DNA from: Siphonodentalium dalli
Taxonomy: Eukaryota > Mollusca > Scaphopoda > Gadilida > Siphonodentaliidae
Assembly: GCA_032622095.1 (NCBI GenBank)
Contig: CP136066.1
Span: 91,471,319-91,535,318 of the forward strand
DNA: 64,000 nucleotides
Direction: 5' to 3'
The translations under genes and the position numbers were made by a program. The notes below the pieces were generated by a model. It did no database searches and was not told the DNA's origin. It saw only the letters and a program-made list of their open reading frames with translations. Below, in pieces: positions 11,988 through 23,828 of this stretch (its first letter is position 1; the number at the start of each line of letters is the position of its first letter).

Positions 11988-13635
11988 TTTTTGAATTGCT
12001 GGTGATATTTGCAATTTTTTACGGAGCAGCTACTCATCGCAATATAGGAGACATCATCTTCACATTTTTTATCAGTCAACGATATTCATGACTGATTATT
12101 CTTTCACATCTAGTTTTTTAACTATTTCTAAATACTACGATTCTCACAAACATTTACTTCTCCAGGATTGCACTCCATATTTGGAAACGGTTTATTATGT
12201 TGGGAATGCCACATCGTCGTAGCAATGAAATATAATGGACACTTCTGTAGATGTACATCCGGTATAGTATTTTCGTCGGCTTTTCAAAGAGACTGCTCAG
12301 CACTGCCCATCTTAACAGTTCTATACTAAATACTAGAGTAGTTCCCTTAAAAATGTTCAGATAATAAAACAAACAAATCATTATCTGAAAATTGCCCACC
12401 AATTAATAGGAATCCTTCTTCAGTTGTATTAGCTTTTTGTCTGTCTGTCGTCTGCTTTTTTTTACCTGAGCATCCCTCCAAATGTGTAATAGACCTTTCC
12501 AATGTAGACTTTTATAACTGAACGGGAGAATCGGTTTAGTAAGGAAAGTGTTAAAGGTACTCAATCTGATCATATGGTCCCCATATCATCAAATACAACA
12601 ACAACAACATTTCTTCAAAATACGCTTTAGTTATCAGAATCGATTAATTGCAACAAAATAATGCTAACCACTGTCAACTTTGGTATTAAATTTCCCACAA
12701 CATGTTATTTATCAACATTTTGTTCTAGGAAATAGGGGGGCCGTATTATCACTTGAGTACCACAAAATTTGGCCGTATTACCACTTGAATTTAGAGTTAT
12801 CCATCTTCATCTGCAATTTTGTCCAAGACCGTCCATTTGATGATGTTTTTCTGGGCCACAAATAATTGCACATCTCGAGAAATAACAAACTTCAAAAATT
12901 GATATCTGATCACTCTGAGCTTTGATGGGTGGGTTCCTTTGACTCGAAACAAATATTTTTTACCCCCCCCCCCCCAAGCCAAAGAAATAGTAATTTAGGA
13001 GTGTAAATTTGAATAATGCATATTTTGCTTGAAATATCTGACATCTGAAAACTCACTGATATGTGTTAAATTGATATCTATTAATTCATTTGTAACTGCA
13101 TTCGACCATTGTTTTAGCAATGGACATAGTAGAACAGGCCTAATGTTGTGATCTGCTGCTAATTTCTTAGATGTGACCCCCTTCTTCAGTTACTTGATTC
13201 CCATTGATTCATTTGTAGAGAGGTCATTAACCCTTTGGCGAGTAGAACGACATATATGTCGTCTATCGGTTGAGGAGTAGAACGACATATATGTCATTTC
13301 AGGAAGTGTTATTTTATGTAGACATAACTTCAATAAATCATCTGATTTATAAATGATTTGTATAGGAGTTATTTTGATTAATATAATGCCCCAAATGTAT
13401 AAGTGCAATCGATTATGATAGCACACGTTAACAGAAAATGCACATCAATTAAAACAAATTATTGGACCCTTTTGACCAGAACTTGTTAATAATTATTGCA
13501 ATGACGTTAAATTTACTCATGACGTCATTTATATGACGTTACAAATACTCTCCAAAGGGTTAAACTGCAACTGCATTTGTCCATTGGTTTAGCAATGGAA
13601 TTAGTTTGTGGGTTTCCTGGACAGGTTTTCCATGA
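11988..13635. repeat. 1.65-kb tandem duplication, unit 2
   Basis: Second, almost identical copy of 10336-11987. The first junction reads 'ttccatgaatttttgaattg' and the unit ends at 'ttccatga'. The high identity implies a recent event, or an assembly artefact that should be excluded. Confidence 0.92.
13231..13559. mobile_element. TTAA-flanked miniature element (family T1), copy in duplication
   Basis: The same element as 11582-11910, carried by the tandem duplication. TTAA at 13227-13230 and 13560-13563. Confidence 0.75.
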
Positions 13636-14330
13636 TCTGCAGCTATTTTGTGTGGGCAATGACCCCATTTGGTTTATTAATGATATTTTGTCTCACATGC
13701 TAGATCGATAATCACGGCATGTTATTGAGACTCTGTTCACACTCAGCGACCATCCTCAAATTGATCTGCACCATGTGATCGCCATCTCAAAAATGTTTAG
13801 TTCGAACTGAAATCTAAGATGTGATTACTGGAATCCAAGTTTCTCTCAGCCATGCCTGAGAGAAATTCCCTCATTTCCGAAAGACATTGCTACTGAAGAA
13901 TTGATCTTGTCTGTCAATGGCTATAAAATAAGCCATCTCAATACCACCTTAAATTGATCTGCATCATGGGTTTGGCATTTCAAAAAGTTAATTTTCCGAA
14001 GTCGTGAGCAAGGTCCTTACACATTTAATGTTCCTGCTCAGTCAAATATTTGTTCATCGATTCAAGCTCGAGATTTTATCAGATTTCATAGAAGCGTTAA
14101 TTTTTCGAAGCAACATGTTATTTTCCCTCAAATATTGAATAAAAACCGAAAACATTGCCAATATTGAATGAAAACAAAAAAAATACAATGATGACTTTGA
14201 TTATAGGTTTATTTCCTATAACTCAGTGTTAAGGATTAAATTCGGGATTCAAGGTTCTAAATCAATATTGGTTATTTGATACTTTAATACTATGGCACTG
14301 CATGTGCTCAAGCCTTGAATAGTGTGTCTG
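13636..14330. other. Unannotated intronic stretch
   Basis: Unique-looking sequence after the tandem duplication. No coding, RNA or repeat signal was recognised on either strand. Confidence 0.5.
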
Positions 14331-14335
14331 TCATT

Positions 14336-15125
14336 TGCAGAATGAGGTCCCCAGAGGGTGAATTTAGTGATGCTACCCCGCATAGTGGGCTAGTATCACC
14401 AAATTCACCCTCTGGGGACCTCATTCTGCTTACACCTGAGCAGAATGAGGTTCCCTGAGGGTGAATTTGGTGATGCTAGCCCGCTATGTGGGGTAGCATC
14501 ACTAAATTCACCCTCTGGGGACCTCATTCTGCAAATGACAGACACACTATTTCAAGGCTTGCATGTGCTCTCTGTGTTTATCCTTTAACCCTCTATGACT
14601 GGAGCTTCTTGAAAGTTTGCGAAAAACCCTGTGCCAATGCATTCTCTTATATATGCGAGTCTCCCGGCAAGTCTGAATTTAGTGTGTCTCACATTTGCAG
14701 AATGAGGTCCCAAGAGGGTGAATTTAGTGATTCTACCCCACACAGCTGGCTAGCATCACCAAATTCACACTCTGGGGACCTCATTATGCTCAGGGCTTAT
14801 CTTCTGGGAAGTATCTATAGTCTCAAATAAATAAAAAAAATTAGTTACTTTTTCCCTTCTGTTCCAGTCTGTTCAGTTTTTATATCCCCTAATTTGCTGT
14901 AGATAAATTGCATAATCGAGGTGATTACTTGGTGAACATCACCAACTTCAACTGGGGAACTTCAATCTGATTCTAGGTCTCCCATAGCAGTTGAGGCCTA
15001 AGCAGAATGAGTTTCCCAGAGGGTGAATTTGGTGATGCTAGCTCATTATGTGGGATAGCATCACTAAATTCACCCTCTGGGGACCTCATTCTGCAAATGT
15101 CAGACACATTAAATTCAGACTCGGC
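14336..15125. repeat. Cluster of palindromic 'family D' elements
   Basis: Several foldback blocks built from 'gcagaatgaggtccccagag' followed by 'ggtgaattt', and their reverse complement 'ctctggggacctcattctgc', separated by a short loop containing 'gctagc'. Between them is a spacer with 'tatagtctcaaat' and 'tagttactttttcccttct'. Other copies are at 15905-16135, 22505-22740, 31690-31830, 33850-34345, 39915-40360, 51095-51475, 52718-53520 and 57340-57555. The inverted halves make strong hairpins. No transposase is seen. Confidence 0.75.
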
Positions 15126-15785
15126 TTCTTGTTGTTTGAAACAGTGTATGATTTTCTATCATTGTTCATGATCACTTCTTTTGGATGGAATCAGTTTTAT
15201 GGTTTTTGCTTTAGTCCCGTTTTCCCACTGAAAAATGGCCATATTATGTCAACGGCCCAGCACACGACGTCATGACATCATTCAGCAGTGAAGAGGTTAT
15301 AACACTTGAAAAGCTAAATGGTTTCTCCCATTCAGTTATAAAACTATACATTGGAATAGTCTAAACTTCATCTGTAGGGATGTTCAGATATAAGCAAACA
15401 ACATGCATAGAAGCAATAAGCATTTGTTTTTAGAGATGTTTAGAACCTGGATTATAGGCCTCATCTTCTTTGGAAAGTATCATTATTATCAAATTAACAA
15501 CTTTTTTATATTGGAGGCGACTAATTAAAGTCCTTCTTGTTAGTGCCTTCTGGTGGTAGGGTGCGCAGAGAGTGAAGATCCGCGCTATCTCTCTCTTTAT
15601 TTGCGCGCTGAGGTGCTGTGCTGAGGTTTAGTGTTCCAGATTTGTGCGTGTGCATTTAGTTCCCCTTTGTAAGTTGTCATCATGGATTACTATAGTGAGG
15701 GACACGTTGGGTGTGGGGAAGTTGATGTCAACGGGTGTGATACTGGTGAGAGAAATGCTCGTGGCCATATTTACTGTGATTGAGT

Positions 15786-15853
15786 TGTGAGTTAATAAAT
15801 TCAAAAATGCGAGGATCATCCTCCTGGAGGATCATCCTCGCCTTTTTGAATTT
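15786..15853. repeat. Short perfect-type palindrome
   Basis: 'gttaataaattcaaaaa' and its inverse flank an inner palindrome 'gcgaggatcatcctcc' / 'ggaggatcatcctcgc'. The whole can fold into one hairpin of about 30 bp. Confidence 0.7.
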
Positions 15854-17377
15854 AACAAGTTTTTTAGTTTCTTTAGAAAGTTTGTTTTTTTACTTGTTAA
15901 TTTAGTTTCTCTATATCCCCAAATTGGCAGACAACACAATCCATACTCGAGGTGCCCAATGGGTGCACATCATGATCTTCACTACCTGGGAACTTAAATC
16001 TGTGTCTTAGGTCACCCCATAGCAGATGAGGCCATGCAGAATGTGGTCCCCAAAGGATGAACCGTTTGGGGTAGCATCGCTTAATTCACCCTCTGGGGAC
16101 CTCATTCTGCAATTGTCCAGCGCCAAATTTTTAGGCATGAATGCATGTGAAGCGTTAATATGTCGTCTCTTATAACATGACATTATCGATGGTATTAAGA
16201 GTTCTGATTTTCGATCAATATGCACAGTGTATGATATATGACACTGTAACCAAACTTTGCACGGCTAAATTACATCTTGTCTATGACATTTCAAATAAAG
16301 TAGGCTGGAATCAGGTGGTGCTACTTTTTCCTTTTGTTATTAATGTCCCTCGATAATTTTTGCTTATCGATTTATTTTGATGGCCGATCGCAGAATGTAA
16401 ATTGGCAAATAGGATTGAGCTGATTTTAAATCGGTTTATGCATATTAACCCTTTCTGTACTAAATGGATTCTCCCATTCAGTTATAAAAAAGTATACATT
16501 GGAAGGGTCTATTATTCATTTGTGGGATGTTCAGGAAACATAAGCAGACGACAGATAATAGAAAGTGCAGTAAGATTCTATTAATCCATGGGTTATATGA
16601 ACTAGCAACGGGGGGTGGGGGCTGAATAGGTTACACATTATGTGTGGGTTAATGGACGAGCGACTGAACATTCAGAAACTAGATGGACGACCCGAAAGGT
16701 TTCCAAATGTCCAGTCATGAGTCCATCAACTGACTTAAAACACAATTTTGAAATATCACAACATTGACTATATTTTCATACCGATTATTCTGATAAATCT
16801 TGATAAATGAGACATGTAAGAAAATGTTATGTATATAAAATAGTCCTCCTGCTCGGCTGAGAACAAAACAATGCCCATTGACACAAATCCTGTGAGCGGC
16901 GGTTGCACATGGACTATATGATTTGATAACAATTGTATTATAAGCATATACAGCTGCCCAGTATAGCTTTGTTCAAAATGACTAAATGTTGATATATGCA
17001 AACATATAATAAACTATTTGTTTTCACTGTAAATATAACATTGAATATATAAGAAATATATACTGTTGACACAATTATCTGTATTTTGGGCCCATTTGAA
17101 TTTTAGGATAGTTTTGACTCGCAAAGTAATATCGTTCTGCAGAAGAAGAACAGTAACTCTATTATGACGTATTTTGTTTGAATGTGATAGATATATACAA
17201 CTGGTATGCAAATTAACAAGCTGCCTTTTCTGACAAGGAATTACGTGGGGTTTATAAGCACTATGCAGATGTTTGTTATTGTTGGCTTGTGTTAGAAGCA
17301 AACTATTTCTGGAATAGAGGTCCACGTGGGAGTTCGTTGTGCATAAATTGGGAGACATGACCATTCCAGATTACGAA
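15854..17377. other. Intronic stretch with element fragments
   Basis: Contains a family D element at 15905-16135 and a family C fragment at about 16440-16590 ('aaccctttctgtactaaatgg'). From 16600 to 17377 nothing is recognised. Confidence 0.5.
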
Positions 17378-17530
17378 TGTCGACTTATGGTATAAAGCAT
17401 GAACGTTCTAGATTACAGAGATCAACTTGTGGTATAAAGCATGAACGTTCTAGATTACAGAGATCGACTTGTGGTATAAAGCATGAACGTTCTAGATTAC
17501 GGAGATCAACTTGTGGTATAAAGCATGGTA
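17378..17530. repeat. 42-bp tandem repeat, about 3.6 copies
   Basis: The unit contains 'ggtataaagcatgaacgttc' and 'tagattacagagatc'. The period of 42 bp keeps a 14-residue repeat open on both strands, which explains the short open frames here. It is not evidence for a gene. Confidence 0.85.
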
Positions 17531-17934
17531 TAAAGTGCCCATTGGGAAAAAATAGAAGGTCGAGGTTGAACAAAGGAGCTGGGTTTTAAATTGAAATCAG
17601 TTAGCCTGCAACTTCTTTCAAAGGTTTATAATATATGTGCTATAGTTTTGCAATCTGAAATCTACATAGCTGGCAAATGTTGGCACTGAAAGTTACATGC
17701 TATCAGACTGGAAACTATTGGGTGTGTCTGCCAGGATATGAAATCGACATGAATGCCCTGAAACTCACGATGCAGGTGTTGAGCACAATTAAGTACTTGT
17801 ATATCAATGGCAAAGTACAACTTAATACAGTTATGTTAATCCTTCCGTGACGAGCTTCCTGAAATTTTGCGAAAACCCTGTGCCAATGCATTCTCTTTTA
17901 TATGCAAGTCTCCCACAGGGTCCGGGAACTTTTT

Positions 17935-18480
17935 ATTTTTAATTTATTATACCCCCACTTTCGAAGAAAATGGGGGGTATATATACTGGATTGACTGCGT
18001 CTGTCCGTCACACTTTCGCAGTCTGTCCGTCACACTTTCTCCCTCCGTGTGTCCGTCCGTCCGTCCGTCCGACCGACCTCATAACTCGAACAACTATGAA
18101 CCGATTTCAATAATGTTTTGTATGCAATCTCCTTAGGACCGCCTCTCCTCATGATGCTAATTGCGGTGCGGTCCGACTTTCTTTTTTTAAGTTACGACTT
18201 ACTTTTCGACTTATTTTGACTTAGAAAATTCTGTCCGACTTAATAACTTTAACAAATATGAACCGATTTCAATAATTTTTGGTATACATGCTTCTCACAA
18301 CACCCTCTCTACATGATGCGGCTCAGGGTTGGCTCGGACTGTTTTTCCTAACATTACACTTCATTTTCGACTTTTTGGGATTTTTATTTTGTGGATACTA
18401 TCACACTCGACAAAAGCCATCTTAGATGGTAAGGTTGCGTTTCATTTTCTACCCTTTTTTGGGTTTCTGCAATCATTCGA
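17935..18480. repeat. Dispersed repeat with GTCCGTCC tract
   Basis: Starts with 'tacccccactttcgaagaaa' and 'ggggggtatat', then a (GTCC)n-like run and two diverged blocks 'aactatgaaccgatttcaat'. Similar 'GGGGGTATA ... GTCCGTCC' repeats occur in many invertebrate genomes. Related sequence with a GTCCGTCC run lies at 30940-31480. Confidence 0.55.
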
Positions 18481-18689
18481 ACAAATATGAACCAATTTGA
18501 ATATTTGTTTCTGTACAAGCTTCTTGCGACATCATATCGATATTATTAATCCAAATTTTTCTTTAAAGTTAAAAATCTTTTTTGTTGGGTTTACGGATAA
18601 TGCGGGTTGAATTTGCCATGGTGGGGGTATGATATCACGTGAGTGCACACTTCTTGTTATATTATATTGTATTGGCCTAACAATATTTA

Positions 18690-18800
18690 CCTTGACATTG
18701 TAATTAAGCCAGTGCATTCTCTTATATATGTGAGGCTCCCTCGCATATATAAGAGAATGCACTGGCACATGATCTTTAATGCTGCACCAGTGCAGCTGTC
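18690..18800. repeat. Palindromic 'family B' core
   Basis: Inverted copies of 'cagtgcattctcttatatat' meeting at 'gtgaggctccctcgc' form a hairpin. The sequence 18801-20300 has no coding signal; it includes a fuller B element (about 19505-19710). It also has a 55-bp direct repeat starting 'tgagccggttctgctggagt' at about 19361 and 19963. Confidence 0.65.
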
Positions 18801-20309
18801 GTCATGAAAAGGTTTAATTCTATGGCTTGAATAAGTTTTTCTGTGGCAAACGTATAATGTATTTATCAACATATATCGATCTCTGGAGACGGACTGACAT
18901 GTGACAAAAGCGAGCATAGTACAAAACATCAAACAGTCGAGTGCCTTTAATTTACAATGTCTTCAAATTTTGAAGTTGCGAACACTTGTATACCGCTCTA
19001 AATTATTTAGCTGCTCTAATGGCAACTAGCGTCACATATCGCTACTTGTTGGGCCTCTTATCCATTCATATCCTCGTATATTGGTATTTAATCTCCATCT
19101 CTTTGTAGTAATTTGGACGAATTTATCGCAGTTCCCTTGCCCTCTCAATCAATAATCTCCACAACCAGTTCCAGGGAATAATTTTGGCTGCCAAATGAAA
19201 TGATGAAATTCTATAACAACACAAGGGGAATGGGTTTCACGTTTTTGTTGATTATCGATCACGCCATTTGAGGATGATCTTATAATAATATGCGATCATG
19301 TTTGTGTTAATATTTGGGTTCGGTGATTATAAAGTCTGTTGAATTGTTTGTTCCCACTGAGCCGGTTCTGCTGGAGTAGAACAGGATTCTGTAGATTGAT
19401 TTTAACCCTTTGGTTTACTGAATGAATTCTTTTATTCAATGACAACATTGGAAATAACTATTTATATAGATATTTCTTGTATAGATTGTTCTTATATAGG
19501 CCTGATAACCTTTCCATGACTGGAGCTTCCTGAATTTTTGCGAAACCCTTTAGCCATTGCATTCTCTTTTTTACACAAGTCTCCCATAGGGAGCCTCGCA
19601 TATATAAGAGAATACATTGGCTTAACTATATTTACCTTGACCTTGTAAGCCAGTGCATTCTCTTATATAATGCTGCACCAGTGCAGACCCCATCATGAAA
19701 GGGATAAATAATATAAAATGATGACTGCAGAAAGTTTTTCCAAGGAACCAAAATCTATGAATACAAAAGAAATATTCATATATTCTAAAATTTGAAGCAA
19801 AGAACTATTTCTTTTTCTCCTAGTTCACTGCATATGATACAAAATACAAAAACTAATTTTGAAATTTTAATACATGTATTTGTTTTCCCAGGACCCCACT
19901 CTCGCTTTTGCATACGTTATGAATAGTGATTTAGTTAGTTGTTTGGGCCCATTAAAAGCACTGAGCCGGTTCTGCTGGAGTTGAACAGGATTCTGTAGAT
20001 TGGTTTTAACCCTATCAAGAACCATTTGTTTATTGACAAACACTCGGAACTACCCGATCATCCAATCAAAATATTCCATTGCTCTATGGAAGGCCAAGAT
20101 AAAACTATTGGCGCCATCAACGATCGCTTTCAAATCACACCAAATTTTATTTTAATCGACCCATTCTACCCGATGTCAGTTCAAAATCCAGCTAAGTAAC
20201 ACTACTTCATGATTGGGAACTGATCAGACAGAAAACGTGTATATAATATAACTGTTCTTGCAAAGAGATGAATATATTTCAATCCAGTTAGTATTTTCTC
20301 CTAACCTAT

Positions 20310-20475
20310 ATATACACAAAACGACACGATGTGTAAATGTGTTTATCGATACTGCACGAGTGCTGTCGCGGAGGGATAGAATGAGAGGCGCTTGCACCTC
20401 GAGTTCTATCCTTCCGCGACAGCACGAGTGCCATATCGACAAACCCATTTACACATCGTGTCATTCTGTGTTTAT
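20310..20475. repeat. Long palindrome
   Basis: Arms contain 'acacgatgtgtaaatg' and 'gcacgagtgctgtcgcgg', with their inverses after the loop at about 20392-20400. The two arms give open frames on both strands that are mirror images, not genes. Confidence 0.7.
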
Positions 20476-20730
20476 TACACGCTTCGCGTCCTAGAATCCG
20501 TGCATTAAAAATACAGGATTAGAAGGTATATTTAGGCTCATACAGGGCGTGTTTGATTCTTTTATTTAAATATTTCCAGTTTCATGGTTGAGGTGTACGT
20601 CATGTACGTCATTTTACATCAACGAGATGCATATAGAACGTACCTTCCATACGGATTTGTAAATATGGAACAGCAATAATGCTGTATTTTTAGGAACAAG
20701 CGTGTAATAAATAGAGGATATCAAATGAGT

Positions 20731-21351
20731 GTTTCTCTCATATGATATTTATGAAACGAGTCTAAGAATTTTCAGTTTTCTCGAGCCTCCGGCGAGAGAA
20801 AACTGACAATTCGTGACGATTTTCATAAATATCATATGAGAGAAACACGAATTACATATTCTATTTATCATATGACACCTATAAATTGATTATGCTGTCC
20901 AAAACGCACACAAATCACTAAATAGCTATATGACATCGGCAGCAAAAGGTTAATGTGACGTCACTTCATTGCACCAGAAGCCCAATTACACCTGGTGAAC
21001 TAGCAGAAGATATAGTGCGCTATTCTGTTCTCAGTTTGTGACATTATATCGTATGTTTATTAGATAAATACGAATTACATATTCTATTTATCGTATAACA
21101 ATGTCCAAAACTATATATTTCAAGATTATAATTGCGAGAATTTCGGCATCGCGTTGATTGACGCGCACAAATTTGACCTACATTTAGTTAGAGATGCGGC
21201 TCGGCTCATGCTGCCATTCAGCCAATCAGAACACACTTTTTGTCAACAAACCAATCAAATTATCGGAAGGTGATATGAACTAGTAGTTCATATGAAATTG
21301 ATTTATGACATACTTTCCAACGTAAATAATGATTGAGTCATATGATAAATG
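20731..21351 (+). mobile_element. Dispersed element, + copy
   Basis: Begins with a 120-bp foldback ('gtgtttctctcatatgatat' and inverse, 20731-20850) and runs to 'tgagtcatatgataaatgg'. The part 20790-21351 is present in inverse orientation at 47237-47804 with high identity, so it is a mobile family. No coding frame is seen. Confidence 0.7.
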
Positions 21352-22792
21352 GTAATACATACCAAATAAGAAATTAACCGTGATAGTATTGTGAGTTAAT
21401 TGTAAGTAGATTTTGGGACCAGTGAGGCAAACAGTAAAAATAAAGTATTGGCTCACCCAAATTTAAAGTGGCACAAACAAATTGGTAAATGGCACAAACA
21501 TTTGGCACATGATCATTTCGGGCCAGCCGGGAAACCAATATCTACGGATACAAAAGAAATATTCATATATTCTCAAATTTGAAAATAATTTTGAACTACA
21601 TGTATTTCTTTTTCTCCCGCTCTATGGTTTGCATATGTTATGAATAGCGATTTAGATTTTTGGGCCCATAAAAGCTTTGGCATCATGAAAGAAACTAATG
21701 ACACATTATTAAAATAGCAGTTTTCCATAGCAAATTTTGTGTGGTGGATACTTAAAATATGTAGCTTGTGTCATCCCTTTAATCTTTTCATATACGTGAG
21801 GGGGATATTGGTTCCAAGGGGAGACTATCCGCAATGTACCAGTGTAAAGCAGAGTCGTCATTTTATTTATTGTACCTAACAGACATGTCCCTCGAATCGT
21901 GACTGAATATGTGTTACTAGACATTGTCATATATAGCATGTCAATATGAATATGTTTACAAGATACTGGTATAGCTTATCTAATCCTGGTGTTGAGTGTT
22001 TTGCTTCTCACTCACTCTTTACATGCTGTATATATAAACAAACACTCAGCTCACACAAAGTCGGTTTTGTTGATAATATCGCATCCATACTATCATTATA
22101 CCATACTACATGTATTACTATATTCATGAGGAAATTTTCATAATTTGGTAACTGTTACTTCTAAATTATAAACGTGCCTTTAATGTGAGGTATAATAAAA
22201 TCGATTGTTTCTCAGGGAGGGAAAGCCTCGTCTAAAATAAACTTGCACTCTTTACTTATTTATGACCTGTTGTAAATAATACTAGTAACTTAATATTGAT
22301 AAATACTGCCCCATCCAAACACAACCCTGTTAATCTGTCCATGATTAGAGCTTCCTGAAATTTTACGAAAACCCTGTCTCTTGTTATATATGCGAGTTTC
22401 CCATAGGGAGCCGAATATATATAAGAGAATACATTGGCCTAACAATATTTGCCCTTCCTTGTAAGCCAGTGCATTCTCTTATTTATGCGAGGCTCCCTAT
22501 TAGGAAATATAGGAAATTGGCAGATGACGCAATGCATAATCGAGGTGCCCAATGGGTGCACATCACTGTCTTCACCATCTGGGAAACTTAAATCCGAGTC
22601 TAGGTCTCCCATAGCAGATGAGGCCATGCAGAATGAGGTCCCCAGAGGATGAATTTGTTGATACTAGCCCACTATGCGGGGATAACATCACTAAATTCAC
22701 CCTCTGGGGACCTCATTCTGCAAATATCGGCACCATATTTTGAGGCCTGTTTGTGCTACCAGGAAGAGCTAGAGCATCTTAATAAACAAGTA
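21352..22792. other. Intronic stretch with repeat fragments
   Basis: 21525-21690 is a diverged copy of 19740-19960 ('aagaaatattcatatattct'). A family B fragment is at about 22325-22500 and a family D element at 22505-22740. Otherwise nothing is recognised. Confidence 0.5.
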
Positions 22793-23005
22793 CAGTAATG
22801 CCCTAAGTAATTGACTCCTTAACCACAGCAGAATTATGGGTAACTTTTCAGGATTTAGTCGGAAAAATGGCTTGTTGCCATTTATCGGAAAGCTCTCCCC
22901 AAGAGCTTTCCGATGAATGGCAACAAGCCATATTTCCGACTAAATCCTGAAAAGTCACCCATTATTCTGCTGTGGTTAAGGAGTCGATTACTAAGGGCAT
23001 TACTG
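22793..23005. mobile_element. TA-flanked palindromic element (family A) abutting exon E1
   Basis: 213 bp from CAGTAATGCCC to GGGCATTACTG between TA dinucleotides. The whole element is a near-perfect foldback, each arm about 105 bp. The TA target and CAG...CTG ends fit a non-autonomous Tc1/mariner (pogo-like) element. It ends only 24 bp before the first base of exon E1, so its arm covers the normal branch-point zone. Confidence 0.82.
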
Positions 23006-23029
23006 TATAAACAATATTTTATATTTCAG

Positions 23030-23828
23030 GTTATATATATAGGTGACACCATCAAGTTAGATATCACGGAACTGGCAAGAACAGGACACGATTTGATACA
23101 AGTTGTCGGACCCGTTCAATTTAACAACTGCCATGACTCAACTGACACACTACCAGTGACGTTCACGACATCTGAGTCATTAATAGATCTTCCACTCTGG
23201 GATCTCAGTGAAAACTGGGGTACGATATCATTTCAATTCCAAACTAATGAAGCTAACGGAGTTGTGCTATACAGTTGTGGGTCTGCCCAAAGCTCTGATT
23301 TCATTGCCATGGACATACTTGGCGGATATATTTATCTAATCATTGATTTTGGAATTGGCCCACAAAGGGTCAAAGCTTTTCATCAGTTAGTCAACAATGG
23401 CGATGTGCACTCAGTATTAATCGACTATCGAGGAATTTCCGGACATATCGAGGTTGATGGTCATGTGACTAAATATGACAGTCGTGGGTCAGACAACAAA
23501 CTTAATATTGAAAGTCGACTATTCGTTGGAGGTGTTGACGCTGGAAATGTTCGGAATAAATTCTTATTGCCACGAGAGATGTGGGCGGGAATGTTAGGTT
23601 ACGGATACATCGGATGTTTGAAAAATCTAGTCATTAATGGAAACAAAGTTGATTTAGCATCTATCGTGAAGAAGCAGAAGATTTCCGGTGTTGTGGACTA
23701 TTGTCAGGTTTCGGATCCGTTGTGCCTCAGTCGTCCCTGTCTTCATGGTGGCATTTGTGCAGAAGGATGGAACAGATATATATGCAACTGCCGATCGACA
23801 GGATACACTGGAAATGTGTGCCATAAAG
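23030..23828 (+). CDS. NRXN: Alpha-neurexin exon E1: end of LNS2, LNS3, EGF-B
   Basis: Neurexins are presynaptic single-pass adhesion receptors built from LNS (laminin-G-like) and EGF modules. This exon encodes 266 residues plus one base. Residues 1-33 read as the last strand of LNS2, 34 to about 230 as LNS3 (landmarks SFQFQTNEANGVVLYSCG, DFIAMDILGGYIYLIIDFG, GYGYIGCLKNLVINGNKVDL), and 232-264 as a six-cysteine EGF module beginning CLSRPCLHGGICAEGWNRY. LNS3 followed by EGF with the GWNRY signature is the order seen in vertebrate neurexins. The acceptor is atatttcag|g (phase 0) and the donor aaag|gtaaat (phase 1). The open frame extends upstream to 22913, but that part is translated palindromic repeat, not neurexin. 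The call rests on remembered family sequence, not on a search. Confidence 0.93.

Noticed and set aside
17377-17589. Possible small repeat protein (14-residue repeat)
   Set aside because: Explained by a 42-bp tandem repeat open on both strands.
22913-23029. Upstream extension of exon E1 from an ATG at 22913
   Set aside because: This part is the translated arm of a palindromic transposon and is separated from the neurexin sequence by a canonical acceptor.
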